Assembly: GCA_958450365.1 (NCBI GenBank)
Contig: CAUEEP010000914.1
Span: forward strand, 682,001-746,000
DNA: 64,000 nt
From: Mesorhabditis belari
Lineage: Eukaryota > Nematoda > Chromadorea > Rhabditida > Rhabditidae
Direction: 5' to 3'
Below are positions 29,585 to 41,730 of this stretch, piece after piece. Within the stretch, counting starts at the first letter, position 1, and each line of letters opens with the position of its first letter. The position numbers and the translations under genes were made by a program. Under the pieces are notes generated by a model. It did no database searches. It had not been told where the DNA came from and worked only from the letters and a program-made list of their open reading frames with translations.

Positions 29585-30040
29585 GGGAGTGGGACAAATG
29601 CGTCCTTTTTTTGCGCAACCGGCCCATTAGCGTACCTTTTTTCGCGTCTTAAAAAGCTCTAAAAAGCTAATATTAATCAATTTCCATCCCAAAAGTTGTT
29701 TTTCTCGGTGATTTTCGGGTGTAGAATCCAAATTTTGATATCTCAGGGCTTGTGGAACCAATTTGAAAGATAAAGCGGGTGGATCAAATTCCAGAAAATT
29801 GTCGATTTTTCCCTATGCATAACTCCATCCGTCTGCTCCCACGAGCTCTGATATATCAAATTTTGATTCTACGCTCTAAAATTACCCAGAAAACAACTTT
29901 TGGAAGAGAAATTGATTAATATTAGCTTTTTAGAGCTTTTTTAAAACACGAAATGTGCGCTAATGGGCTAATGCGCAAAAAAAGGTGCGCAAATATCCGG
30001 GTGCGCAAAAAAAGGCAGCTTTCGTCTCACTCCAAGTCTT
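29585..30040. mobile_element. Foldback element of the GGGACAAATGCG family
   Basis: GTGGGACAAATGCGTCC... at the left faces a related inverse sequence (GCGCAAAAAAAGGCAGCTTT) at the right. The inner arms CTCTAAAAAGCTAATATTAATC and its mirror are clear. Same family as 7387-7780 but diverged. Confidence 0.7.
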
Positions 30041-30292
30041 CTGCGCCAAAAACTGGTTTTATCCTTTTTTCAATGCACTTTTAGTAGTGAAGCGCTTAAC
30101 TGAATATCTTAAAGTATATGTTTTTTTTCTAGAAGCTTTTCTCATTCATGATCACTTATAAAAACTGGTAGAGACGCAACTTTTAAAAATTAGGGTAGCT
30201 TGTCTGTAGTAATCTTTTACATCCAGCAATATTTTCGTTTTTTATGGTTTCCAAACTCATGGTTGTAAAATGACCTATTTTTGCATCAAGTA

Positions 30293-31946
30293 TACAGTCA
30301 TGCACAAAAGTCTTGTAACATCCAGTTTAGCAAATTTCAAAGTGTAATAACTTTTTTGCAAAGAGGCGAATTCCCAAACAGTTTTTGGTTTTCAGTTGTC
30401 AAAAACTTCTATTTTTATATGCAAGAAAAACTTTAGTGAAACGATTAACAAAAATTAAGAAAAACAAATAAAAACAAAAAACGGGCTTATTTTTGATGCT
30501 CAAAAGTCTTGTAACATTTGAAAAAAAACATAGAAATTACCAAATTTTTAATACTTCGTTGGTCCACCTTTAGCTTTGATGACTTCCTGGATCCGCTTTG
30601 GCATTGAATCAACTAAATCGCGTAGAATTTGGGCTCCCAGGGATGACTGGGTACGGCGAATGAAGAACCAAATCTCTATCTTCGAGTTGAGTCGCTTTCC
30701 CTCCAGCTTTGACTTCAAAAAAGCCCAAAGATGCTCAATGACGTTCAAATCTGGGCTGTATGGAGGAGCTGAGATAAGTTGAACACGATTTGCTTTGAAC
30801 CATCCTGGAAGACGAACTTTTCCACCATTTGCGAGAGTGACGACCCGGCCCATTAGCAATTGACTCTTGTGGCAAGGCGCATTATCCTGATAAAGCAGCC
30901 ATCCAGGACCCATTTTTGCAATTGAAAATGGCAGAAGATGATTCTGGAGAAGTGATTTGTAGCCTTCAGCGTTGAGCGTTGAGTTTAGTAGCACTAGCGG
31001 AACGGGTGAATTTCTCGACATTGCACCTGAAAGACAGAGTTGAGAGTGTGCACTACGAAAGTAGCCCTTACCCCAAAGCATGATTGATCCTTGGCCAAAT
31101 TTCACGATTGCTCGCACATATCTGATGTTGTACCGCTTTCCTATTGGTCTTCTGATCAAGTGGTTGCCATCCGGGCGAAAAAGATTGACTTTTGACTCAT
31201 CAGTAAAAATCACATTTGCCCAATCATTTTGACATACTTCTTTGCAAACTCCAAACGAATCTTCCGATGCTTGGCATTCATCCAGGGCTTCTTGGCTGCT
31301 CTTCTTGTCACCAACCCACCACGAATCAAGCGTCGGCTCACTGTCATTCGTGATATATCCTTGCCGAATTGACTCTTCATCATGACGACTCCGTCGCTCG
31401 CATTGAGATCCTTGTTATTTTTGTGAGCTTTGACGAGCGCTTTATCCTCTCTGGGTGTTGTAATTGGCGGACGACCTGATTTTGAAGCTCGGTGAACAGA
31501 TCCAGTCGTTTTGAACGTCCCGACAATTACAGATACCGTTTTTTTCACTGCATTTGAAGAGAGCTGCCACATCTTTCCTCTGAATTCCTTTCTCTCGCGC
31601 TTCCACAATTGTTTCTTTGTCCCGAGTTGACAAATATTGTCCAGGCATCTAAAAAAATAATTTTTTGTTATATAAAAAGAAAATAAAAACAAAAACAAAA
31701 AAAAAAAGCAAAATACTTCAAATGTTACAAGACTTTTGAGCATCAAAAATAGGCCCGTTTTTTGTTTTTATTTGTTTTTCTTAATTTTTGTTAATCGTTT
31801 CACTAAAGTTTTTCTTGCATATAAAAATAGAAGTTTTTGACAACTGAAAACCAAAAACTGTTTGGGAATTCGCCTCTTTGCAAAAAAGTTATTACACTTT
31901 GAAATTTGCTAAACTGGATGTTACAAGACTTTTGTGCATGACTGTA
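30293..31946 (-). mobile_element. Tc1/Tc3-like transposon with broken transposase
   Basis: Ends CAGTCATGCACAAAAGTCTT in inverted arms of about 225 bp, flanked by TA; AAAAGTCTTGTAACAT occurs both at the tip and at the inner edge of each arm, as in Tc3. The transposase runs on the minus strand: HTH start MPGQYLSTRDKETIVEAREK (31648), a second HTH part with GRPPITTPREDK and MTVSRRLIRGGL, the catalytic half with VIFTDESKVNLF (first Asp), YQDNAPCHKS (second Asp) and YSPDLNVIEHLWAFLKSKL (Glu). Frame breaks lie at an A-run near 31545 and near 31235. A short intron of about 47 bp with GTAAGG...TTTCAG interrupts the codon after MLW. Too damaged to act alone. Confidence 0.92.
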
Positions 31947-32090
31947 AGATACGGTAACTTTTCCCGGAGCGCGTCTTTTAGAAAACGCTTTAAACAAAAG
32001 CTCATAGTACTCATAATTAGATCTTCTCCACTCATTCTCTAAAATATGTCAACTTTTGACAAATTACCATAATCGTGTCTCTAGATTTAT

Positions 32091-32370
32091 CTATCGTAAA
32101 TAGTGTAATAGTACCCCACCCCCATAATGACGGTGCGGAGCGTTGCGTAGTCTAGCTTTGAACTTGTTTTTCTCGACACTGGTTTATGCTACAATGTACA
32201 TTTAGGTATCAAAAAATAGCCCTGAATTTCAGCTATTTTTTGATACCAAAGACCCATTTTTTGAAAGTACGGGCGCTTTGAAAAAAATGAAATACTAAAA
32301 ATACTAAAAAACTTTTGCGACTACCCGACTGTACGAGGGGGGTGGGGTACTATTACAGTATTTACGGTAG
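32091..32370. mobile_element. MITE CTACCGTAAATACTGTAATA, copy 1
   Basis: Termini CTATCGTAAATAGTGTAATAGTACCC-like and GGGTACTATTACAGTATTTA are inverted repeats. An internal hairpin GGTATCAAAAAATAGC / GCTATTTTTTGATACC marks the centre. A second copy in the opposite orientation is at 49733-50020. Confidence 0.8.
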
Positions 32371-32399
32371 TTTTATCTAGAGGCAAAGTTACAGCAATT

Positions 32400-33900
32400 T
32401 TGCCATAAGTTAGTACGTTTAGAAGACGGATTAGTGGGCATTCCGGAACCGAATGCAGAATGATAAATTCACATGATGTCATTCAACTTCAGGAAAGAAC
32501 GTGAACACTTCAAAGGGCTCGATTTCTTTTTTGATTTCTTTTTTGATTTCTTTTACGGAGACGATCTTCATAAGTGACCAAAAGAAGAAGAATTGGCGGG
32601 AGTGCTTACACAAATATCAACACAACAACGCACGCGCAAAGAAACGCCCACAAAAAAAACGGTTTTTGAGTGGCTAGGGTATATACGTGACCAAAGTTGA
32701 GATTCACCAGCGAATCCGATCCCTTTCCGATGTCACTTTTTAGCGTCGGCTTTAGAAAAGTACGATAATTTTGTCCATTTTCCATTGTTGTTGTTCCATT
32801 GTTGTCATTGTTAATTTTGTCCATTTCCATTGTTGTCATTGTTAGCCTAAAAATTCTAATAGAAAAGCTGGCTCTTCTATTAGAATTTTTTGATTCTAAT
32901 AGTTGTGTTTTTGAAGATTTACTGTAATCTTACGTTTTTGCGAATTCCTTTTCCTATCTAACTTTTCCTATCTAACTAGATTAGCCATCAAGTTCCCCCA
33001 TTTACCGATTTCTTCTAGAGATTTTCCCGATTGATCAACAAAAGGACTGGTCTTTTGTGTATTCAGTGGAAATTTCTTTCAGTTGATTATTTAACTGGCT
33101 CAATGACAAGCCTAGATATCATTAAAACTAGGAAACTTTCGATAGATTTCGATAGAATAAAGTTTTTTTAAAATAAAGAATAAAGATCAACATTTCTTTC
33201 TTCACTTTGTTTCAATTTTCTCAAACCAAACGAAATTTTGTTTTGTCTCTATAGCGGAAGCATTTATAGAAGCGAAAAAAAAGGCATTGTCCAGGAAAAT
33301 TTGATTAAATATTTTGATTTGATTAAATATTTTTAGTTCAATTTTACCATTCTTCTCTTTAGCTTGATTTTTTTTGGTTAGTTTTTGATCGAACTCTCGA
33401 CCCTCACACACGTCAGTTAAAGGTTTTAAATTCTATAACGTGCCCTTGGGAACGTACGTAACCGTTGACTAAGTAACTTTTGCACAAATAAAAGGCTATA
33501 AAAGGTTTCCTATCTTATTCCGTTGGTCTTTTCTTTCATTTGAGTCTTCTTGATTCATTTTTTGCTCTTGATCAAGTGATTATTTCTTTCGCATTCCCTT
33601 TTGCAAGTGGTTCGTGTTCTCATTTATTAAGTGATTGTTTTCATTCATTTCTCAGTGAGTCTTTTATTCTTGGTTTGTTGTACGTGGTGTTGTTAACGTG
33701 GAACGTAGTGTTTTGCGTGGTGATTCAGGTGTTAAATAAAGTCTTGTTTCTTTAAAGAAGCAGACATAAACCACATTGAGACTCCACGGAAGATAAAGCA
33801 CGTTACACTATATCCTCATTTTAGTTCATATAGTTTTGGGTAACTTTTATCCGACAAAGCCCTGTGAATCGAATTTGTCTTGGTTTGGATTTACTGCTGG
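32400..33900. other. No gene recognised
   Basis: AT-rich sequence with short ORFs lacking family motifs. Small direct repeats only (TTGATTTCTTTT near 32520; CCATTGTTGTCATTGTTA near 32790-32850). Confidence 0.45.
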
Positions 33901-33916
33901 CCTATGAGGCTTATAG

Positions 33917-34795
33917 ATTGGGTTGATGGAAAAGTCCTTTCCGATTTTTTGGGAGAGTACCTTACTTGGGAGAGAGTAATTTGTCCAATTTTGACGTTTT
34001 ATAGCTCATCCTAAAGCTGAATTCAAGACGGATCGATTGGTAAAAACCGTTTTGAGATATCTCTTTTCTAAAAGTTTTTACAGCTATTTTAGTAAAGGGC
34101 GCCAGAGGCAAAACAGTCAAAAAATGGCTGTTTTCACGTTTCGTTAGTTTTCCGTGCAGAAACCTATGCTAAAAACATGTGTTTCGTGATCAGCGTCAAA
34201 AATAACCCCTAGACACGCATTTTCAGAATCTTAGCAAAAAATTTTTGAAAAATATTGTCACCGGTGGAAGTCGAACCAGCCACCCTCAGATCAATAGCCT
34301 TTCCGCCGCTTTTCGCGATTTTCCTTCGTTTTTCTCGTTTCAGTAAGGAGTAAGGAGCCGGAATCAACCCATTCCTTGACTTCAAATTCACGTAGAGACA
34401 CCATTTTTCGTCACCTGTCGCTATCTGATGAATAAATCGACGATCCTGACCTCGGGTTTTCATGTGCCTATCTAGAAGGAGTTCGGCTACCTCAGATCAA
34501 TAGCCTTTCCGCCGCTTTTCGCGATTTTCCTTCGTTTTTCTCGTTTCAGTAAGGAGTAAGGAGCCGGAATCAACCCATTCCTTGACTTCACATTCACGTA
34601 GAGACACCATTTTTCGTCACCTGTCGCTATCTGATGAATAAATCGACGATCCTGACCTCGGGTTTTCATGTGCCTATCAAGAAGGAGTTCGGCTACCTCA
34701 GATCAATAGCCTTTCCGCCGCTTTTCGCGATTTTCCTTCGTTTTTCTCGTTTCAATTGTTATTATGGTAAATTTTAGGGTACAACAAAACCCAAT
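33917..34795 (-). mobile_element. Mariner transposase fragment, locally triplicated
   Basis: GATTGGGTTGATGGAAAAGTCC is mariner-end-like. The minus-strand piece RRFIHQIATGDEKWCLYVN matches the first catalytic Asp region of mariner transposases. The segment is repeated with a period of about 206 bp: near 34280-34463, 34487-34669 and, partly, 34690-34760. No complete transposase is present. Confidence 0.75.
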
Positions 34796-35031
34796 ATATT
34801 GGGTTGTCCGATAAATGAGCAAAAAAGCTGTTTGTTCAAGAGAAAACTTTGAAGCCCCCATAATTTGTGTTCTTTTTATCCAATCTTTCTAATTTCAAAA
34901 ATTTAACATAATTATCAATGATTCTGCGTTGAATGATACTAAATACTTGATGGTTGGACGCTTCTAGACCCACTCATTCATAATCGGCTGAAATTCATAA
35001 TCGGCTACGACATATATATTGGTTTTTCTGA

Positions 35032-36672
35032 TACACTGGTGGTCATATGTATTAGTACCCTCTTGCAAAAAATCTTCTCTTAACGATTGCCCCCCTTAAA
35101 ACGCTGCCAAATTCAAAGTGCTAAAAAGCATTTTTTGCTAACAAGCTCTAGTCTCTAAAACCACAAAAAAATTGATTCGAAATGTTTATTATCTTTTTAA
35201 AAAATAGCAAGGACGGAAAAGACACCTCAAAAATGGTGGACAAAAGTATTGACACCTTAGCTTTTCCTTTATTTTTTTCTTGTTTACATTCATGTTTTGA
35301 TGACTTTTTAAAATATTTAATTTTAGATGCCGTATCTACTGACTCCAATCAAAGAAAAGATCGTTGAAGGTCGAAGAAATGGAATGAAAACAGCAGATTT
35401 GGCTGAACAATTTGGATGCAGCGAGAGCACGGTGAAACGACTTTTTAAACAATCAAAGATTATCGGTTCTCTACACAGCTGCAAAATCTGGTCGACATCC
35501 ATCAACAACAACTGCCGAGAATCGATCGATCATAGGGGAATTCAAAAAGGACCCAAGTCTCACCTCGACCGACAAAAGCCGCCTGTATAAATCACAATTC
35601 AGCACAGATATCTCAGCAAGGACCGTGAGGAGGCGACTCATCAAAGCAAAGTTGTACGCTAGACGACCAATAAAAGAAGCCATGTATGACTCCTCGGATT
35701 AGGAAACTTCGTTTAGCCTTTGCTCGGAGGTACCAAAGTTGGACGAGTGACGATTGGAAACGAGTAATTTTCTCTGATGAGACAAAAGTTAATCTCTATC
35801 AGTCGGATGGACCTCCATTGATCAGGCGACCGATTGGAAAGCGGTTATTACTCAAGTACATCAAACCCACGGTTCGATTTGGGGGTGGAAATATTATGTG
35901 CTGGGGTATGAATTTCTATAGTTTTCTTCGTATAACTGTCAACTTGCAGGAGCGATGACAAGAAATGTGGTCGGTCCACTTGAGATGATCAATTCAACCA
36001 TGAAGTCTCAGCGATACATGGGAATACTTGAGCAACGTTTACTTCCATTTGCGAGCAAAACATTACCTCAAGGATGGTTGTACTACCAGGACAACTCGCC
36101 AGTTCACACAAGCAAACTTATTATGGGACCTGTCGGAAGACTCTCGAATGGAAGACGGGTACGATTTCCGGGCTGGTTTGCGATTAATGGTGTTTCTTTG
36201 ATTAAAGCATCTCCCTTTTCACCAGATTTGAACGTTATCGAGAATCTATGTTCGATTGTGAAAGCGAAATTGAAGGAGAAACACTTTTCGCCCAAGGCGA
36301 GCTTTGGCTCTATCTACGTCTTGTCTGGAATCAAATTGGATCATCAGTTTTGCACAATTTGGTCGACTCGATGCCCAGACGGATAGAAAAAGTCATTCAA
36401 GCCAAAGGAGGGCCAATAGACTATTAAATTTACTGTTGTTTTTGCAAGGTGTCAATACTTTTGTCCACCATTTTTGAGGTGTCTTTTCCGTCCTTGCTAT
36501 TTTTTAAAAAGATAATAAACATTTCGAATCAATTTTTTTGTGGTTTTAGAGACTAGAGCTTGTTAGCAAAAAGTGCTTTTTAGCACTTTGGATTTGGCTG
36601 CCTTTTAAGAGGGGCAATCGTTGAGAGAAGATTTTTTGCAAGAGGGTACTAATACATATGACCACCAGTGTA
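35032..36672 (+). mobile_element. Tc1/Tc3-like transposon with broken transposase, second family
   Basis: Inverted arms of about 230 bp start CACTGGTGGTCATATGTATT, flanked by TA. GTGTCAATACTTTTGTCCAC lies at the inner edge. Plus-strand transposase: HTH MPYLLTPIKEKIVEGRRNGM (35327), then TSDDWKRVIFSDETKVNLYQ (first Asp), YYQDNSPVHTSKL (second Asp), FSPDLNVIENLCSIVKAKL (Glu), end KAKGGPIDY near 36425. Frame breaks lie near 35480 and 36310. An intron GTATGA...TTGCAG (about 35908-35949) sits at the same codon (after CW) as in the element at 30293-31946. Confidence 0.92.
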
Positions 36673-37282
36673 AATGAGTCAATTTTTTATTCAATAAAGC
36701 CATCTATACACAAATATTTATTCAATAAAGCCATCTAAATCAATCAAAATTGTTTCTAGCTTTTTTAATAAGCTCTTTTAATAAGCTCATTTTACTAGTA
36801 GAAGACGAATTCCTTTTACGTAAAAAACTTTGGTTTTGAGTCTAACTAGATCTGTGTCCATTTTTGGTATCTTTTTCATCTTCAAAGTGCTCTCCGAAAT
36901 TTTCCATTGATTGAAATAAATGGTAATCTGATGGGGCTAGACTTGGGGAATATGTTGGGGGAGAAGTTCCCGGTCCAGATTGTAGAACGAGTCAGTTTAG
37001 CTATGTATTGTCAAGCATTGTCAAGCATTGTCTGCACTGTCAAGCATTGTCAAGCATTGACCTTTTTCAGATTTCGTTTTATCTCAAGGGCTTTGCTTAG
37101 CTTAGCCAGATTCTACAATTGCTTACTGTATAGTTGAGAGCTCAATGTATCCTATAACTTCTAGCACTTCCAGTATCCAATAACTCCCAATAACAACCTC
37201 AGCCGGTTTCCCAAGGCGATCGCTTTCGATCAAAGATTTGTCCTTATCTTTAAACTTGTGAAATCATCAATCACATGTAGTT

Positions 37283-37570
37283 TTGGAGAAGGAGTTGAAG
37301 AAAGAGAAGGAGTGGAAGAAAGAGAAGGAGTTGAAGAAAGAGAAGGAGTTGAAGAAAGAGATGGAGTTGAAGAAAGAGAAGGAGTTGAAGAAAGAGAAGG
37401 AGTTGAAGAAAGAGAAGGAGTTGGAGAAAGAGATGGAGTTGAAGAAAGAGATGGAGTTGAAGAAAGAGAAGGAGTGGAAGAAAGAGAAGGAGTTGAAGAA
37501 AGAGATGGAGTTGAAGAAAGAGATGGAGTTGAAGAAAGAGAAGGAGTTGAAGAAAGAGAAGGAGTGACTT
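37283..37570. repeat. 18-bp minisatellite GAAGAAAGAGAAGGAGTT
   Basis: About 16 units. All reading frames are open because 18 is divisible by three (EEREGV, KKEKEL, SFFNSF and so on); none is taken as a gene. Confidence 0.9.
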
Positions 37571-37829
37571 TTGTTGTTTTGATCTAGAGCTAGGCTTAAA
37601 GATGAGCATTTAGCGAATCCAAATAGCAGTATGTCCATTTGGTAAATTTCCACTTGAAAAAAGAAGTACTTAATAAAGAAATAAGAAAGCATGCTCAATT
37701 AATGAAAGTGTTTTGAAATAAGGGAAGTCTCTTGTCTCTTCGTAAACACTGAGAACCAACTAAAACTTTACGGCAAAATTTGCTTTCTTTGACGTAACCG
37801 ATTACTTATTGGTCGACCCAAAGTATAGG

Positions 37830-38180
37830 CCTATGAGGCCAGACATTGACCAGATATTGGCCAGACATTGGCCAGACATTGGCCAGACATTGGCCAGACA
37901 TTGGCCAGACATTGACCAGATATTGACCTAAATTAGCCTGCTGTTTCAGGTTCTTTGATTGTTTCTGACTGACTGCCCTTGAATGTTAAAGTCATTCAAT
38001 TCCGATTAGGTTCCCATTCGCCGCTTTATATACGATGCCTTATATACTCCGTCTTATATACTCCATCTTATATACGTCGGACCCATTGGCCAGACATTGG
38101 CCTAAATTAGCCTGCTGTTTCAGGTTCTTTGATTGTTTCTGATTGACTGCCCTTGACTCTTAAAGCCATTATATTCCGAT
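37830..38180. repeat. CCAGACATTGG array and a duplicated 55-bp segment
   Basis: About eight CCAGACATTGG units at 37845-37930. The block from CCTAAATTAGCCTGCTGTTT onward at 37926 recurs at 38101. Confidence 0.8.
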
Positions 38181-38589
38181 TAGGTTCCCATTAGGTTCCC
38201 ATTAGGTTCCCATTCAGTTCCGATACAACCTAAAAGTCTCTGTTCATCCGGAAGAAGCTCACTGCCACAAATCTCAAAGAATTGAATCGTCTATTCATTT
38301 TCTGTTGTTGCTTTTTGTTTCTTTAATCAATTCAATTTGCACTTCGATCAAAAAAAAAAGAGTAATAACGGAAAAATAAAAAAAATTTCAGAGCTAAGTC
38401 GATTTGTGTTGGGCTGATAACACTTCGCATTCAAATAAGACTCAAATAAACGCGGAAAACCTATCGATATTCAGCTAATATTCTGAAAAACAACGAAAAT
38501 GGTATGTAATTTTGATAAATATTGCATTTTTGAAGCAATTCTCTTACGTTTTTATGGGCTTTTTAGTTTTTTAGTTTCTTTTATGGGGG

Positions 38590-38700
38590 ATTTAAAAGAG
38601 TTGCACCTTGGCTAAGCGTGCGGCTGTTTGGCTAAGTGTTTAGCTGTTTGGCTAAGCGTTTAGCTGTTTGGCTAAGCGTTTGGCTGTTTGGCTAAGCGGC
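38590..38700. repeat. 20-bp array GCTGTTTGGCTAAGCGTTTA
   Basis: Five imperfect units. Confidence 0.8.
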
Positions 38701-38769
38701 TGATTAACTCGTTTCTCAGCCAAACGAGCAGAATCCAAATCAGCTAATCATTTAAACATTTTACAACAA

Positions 38770-39211
38770 AATTTCGGTACTTTTCCAATATCGGGGGAGC
38801 GAAAGGAGCAAATTTTGCCCCCTTTAACGACCATGTGGTTCTCCAACATTTGTGCGTTCAAGGAATCGACGGCAATCGATTATTTCGTCACCAAACCGTC
38901 ACCATCAAGGAGTCATCCAGTCGTGGATTTGCAACTGTGGCGAATCGATGAAAGTCATCGATGAAAGTCAAAGGGAAAAGACCCATTTCGCTGGGTGTTA
39001 GATATTTAAGTCACTTTTGTGATCTAATAGTTTGCTCCCCCGATTTTCCTTTATATTATAAAGGTTGTGAGAATAACAGGTAATTCGCGGATTTTATGGC
39101 GGTAGTTTGTATAAGATAGGACATATGTAGTGCTGCCAAAGTTTGCTCCCCCGATTTGCTCCCCCCGATAATCGGACCGCTCCCCCGATATTGGAAAAGA
39201 ACCAAAATTTC
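38770..39211. mobile_element. MITE-like element with internal coding-like segment
   Basis: Inverted ends TACTTTTCCAATATCGGGGG and the mirror CCCCCGATATTGGAAAAG. Between them, about 38820-38951 on the plus strand is open for 43 codons with non-repetitive, coding-like composition (NDHVVLQHLCVQGIDGNR...). Confidence 0.6.
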
Positions 39212-39364
39212 ATCTTTCCTGCCAAAATTACTAGCTAAAAGCAAAAATTTGAAATTTTTGCGTCATTTGATGAAACTTGGGATGCTAAAAAGGGCTAAAA
39301 AGGGCAAAAAAAAACCCAAAAAGACCAAACCAGCATAAAAAAATGAAAAGCTTCTCGCATTTTT

Positions 39365-39615
39365 TCAATTTTCGGTACTTGTATCCGGAGGGGGTCTTTC
39401 AATATCCGGTTGGGTAAAATTTTAAGATCCGGGGTAAACAAGATGCACGAGTAATGCAAGAACATTTGAAGGGAATTTGCCACCAAATCACTTAAGCGGC
39501 TGAATATCTTTAAAAGGGCTCGTATATAAAGTATATAAAATTTTATCCCACCGGATCTTAAAATTTTACCACCCCGGATATTGAAAGACCCCCCGGATAC
39601 TCCACAAGTACCCAA
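39365..39615. mobile_element. Foldback MITE TACTTGTATCCGGAGGGGGT
   Basis: GTCTTTCAATATCCGG, AAAATTTTAAGATCCGG at the left are mirrored by CCGGATCTTAAAATTTTA, CCGGATATTGAAAGAC at the right. A distant relative of the preceding element. Confidence 0.75.
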
Positions 39616-39929
39616 TTTTCTGCTTCAAAAAGTCTTGTTGTGCTTCATTTAATTATTTGAAAAGTTAAATAAAGTTAATAGAATGCTTCAAAATTGTAAA
39701 GGGCCAGGTAACCTATCCCTCTTTTTTGAGATTTATTCAAAGTTAATCCCACGGTTAGTTCAAGGAGAGGTTCTTTCGTTTTAGAAATTCCAGTCACCTC
39801 CAATAAGTTCCAATCTTTTCCAATAAGAACTGCCAGAATTTAGATTTGGAATTTGGAATCGACTCCCCAGAGTTTTGAGAGAGTCCAATAGTCTCGAAAC
39901 CTTTCAATTATCTGTAGATGATCTTGATC

Positions 39930-40710
39930 TTGAAGCTCTAGTGGATCCTTGACGTATCCTTGAAGCTCTAGTGGATCCTTGACGTATCCTTGAAGCTCTA
40001 GTGGATCGTTGACGTATCCCTGAAGCTCTAGTGGATCCTTGACGTATCCTTGAAGCTCTAGTGGATCCTTGACGTATCCCTGAAGCTCTAGTGGATCGTT
40101 GACGTATCCCTGAAGCTCTAGTGGATCCTTGACGTATCCTTGAAGCTCTAGTGGATCCTTGACGTATCCCTGAAGCTCTAGTGGATCGTTGACGTATCCC
40201 TGAAGCTCTAGTGGATCCTTGACGTATCCTTGAAGCTCTAGTGGATCCTTGACGTATCCCTGAAGCTCAAGTGGATCCTTGACGTATCCCTGAAGCCTAG
40301 TGGATCCTTGACGTATCCTTGAAGCTCTAGTGGATCCTTGACGTATCCCTGAAGCCTAGTGGATCCTTGACGTATCCTTGAAGCTCTAGTGGATCCTTGA
40401 CGTATCCCTGAAGCTCAAGTGGATCCTTGACGTATCCCTGAAGCTCTAGTGGATCCTTGACGTATCCTTGAAGCTCTAGTGGATCCTTGACGTATCCCTG
40501 AAGCTCTAGTGGATCCTTGACGTATCCTTGAAGCTCTAGTGGATCCTTGACGTATCCCTGAAGCTCTAGTGGATCCTTGACGTATCCTTGAAGCTCTAGT
40601 GGATCCTTGACGTATCCCTGAAGCTCTAGTGGATCCTTGACGTATCCTTGAAGCTCTAGTGGATCCTTGACGTATTCTTGAAGCTCTAGTGGATCCTTGA
40701 CGTTATCTGT
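39930..40710. repeat. 30-bp minisatellite TGAAGCTCTAGTGGATCCTT
   Basis: About 26 units, exactly 30 bp, differing mainly by single bases. The minus frame VKDPLELQGY is open for 130 codons only because the unit is a multiple of three. Confidence 0.92.
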
Positions 40711-41300
40711 GCTACCCACATTTTACATATATTATATCGTGTTTCTTTTTATCGGCCCTTTTCGTGTTATGTGTATGAATTCGTGTTTTAATCTTAAATC
40801 TAGCGCACTTTATCTCAGGTCCTGAATAAAGTATCTATATATAATAAGCTTATTCATTTTACTCATCTTATTATTTTCCCCTAATAACATTTTTTGATAT
40901 GTGTTTCCGGAGTGATGGCAAAAACAAAGAAAATGTTTGTTCAGAAGGGGGGATTTTAGGGGAAAATAGACAAGAAAGGGTCATTTTGATAAGAGCTCGT
41001 CTGATCAACTTTTTATGACAAACTACCGACTATAAAGAGCTCAAAAAGAGCTCAAAAAGAGCTCAAGAAGAACTAAAGATAGTTGCCAAACTAAAGATAA
41101 ACAAAATCTAACCCAAATGGGCTTAACAGTAGGCCAAACCAGAAAGTAGGTTTGGGTCAAGATTAGAGTGTTTTCCTCGCAAGTAATGCCTTTTTTAAAA
41201 CGCACGCTTAGGAAAAATTACCGTACAGCGAAAATTAGCGAAAATTATTGCAAAAAACTTGGCGCAAAAATCACGAGCGCCGCCTTATATACGACTCCTT

Positions 41301-41722
41301 TTAAAGATATTCAACCTTTCAACTGATTTGGTGGCAAATTCCCTTCAATTGTAAAGATATTCAATTTATTCGACGTGTAAAGAGGATTACTCGTAGTTAG
41401 TCAATCAAAAACGTCAATTAATCGAGTAAAGATTACTCAGGCAAATTTTACTCGAGTAATTACTTATGCGCGAGGAACACACTCTAGTCAAGATGTTTCT
41501 TTCGAGTAATTAAGTAATTACTCGAGTAAAATGTGCATAAGTAATCTTTACTCGGTTTGGTGTTTTTTTTGATTAATTGACGTTTTTGGAAGTTTTTTGT
41601 TTAAATAGGTCGACTAACTACGAGCAATCCTCTTTACACGTCGAGTAAATTGAATATCTTTACAATAGAAGGGAATTTGCCACCAAATCAGTTGAAAGGT
41701 TGAATATCTTTAAAAAGCGTCA
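41301..41722. mobile_element. Hairpin element inside the outer element
   Basis: AAAGATATTCAACCTTTCAA at the left is mirrored by TTGAAAGGTTGAATATCTTT at the right, as are GTGTAAAGAGGATTACTCG and its partner. The centre contains GCGAGGAACACACTCTAG, another copy of the outer terminus. Confidence 0.7.
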
Positions 41723-41730
41723 ACAATCTG

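Noticed and set aside
32606..32839. 77-codon minus-strand ORF with a hydrophobic end
   Set aside because: The N-terminal part is an ATTGTTGTC-type repeat; no splice partners or homology recognised.
37258..37698. Overlapping ORFs of 94-143 codons (EEREGV, KKEKEL, SFFNSF repeats)
   Set aside because: They exist only because the 18-bp tandem unit is a multiple of three and stop-free in several frames.
38500..38512. Possible first exon encoding only Met (AAAATG|GTATGTAAT)
   Set aside because: A good donor directly after an ATG, but no downstream plus-strand exons could be joined before the transposon-rich region.
39930..40710. CRISPR array
   Set aside because: Units are contiguous with no unique spacers, and the genome is eukaryotic; it is a minisatellite.
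40327..40719. 130-codon ORF of VKDPLELQGY repeats
   Set aside because: A by-product of an exact 30-bp minisatellite; no start context, introns or flanking coding sequence.
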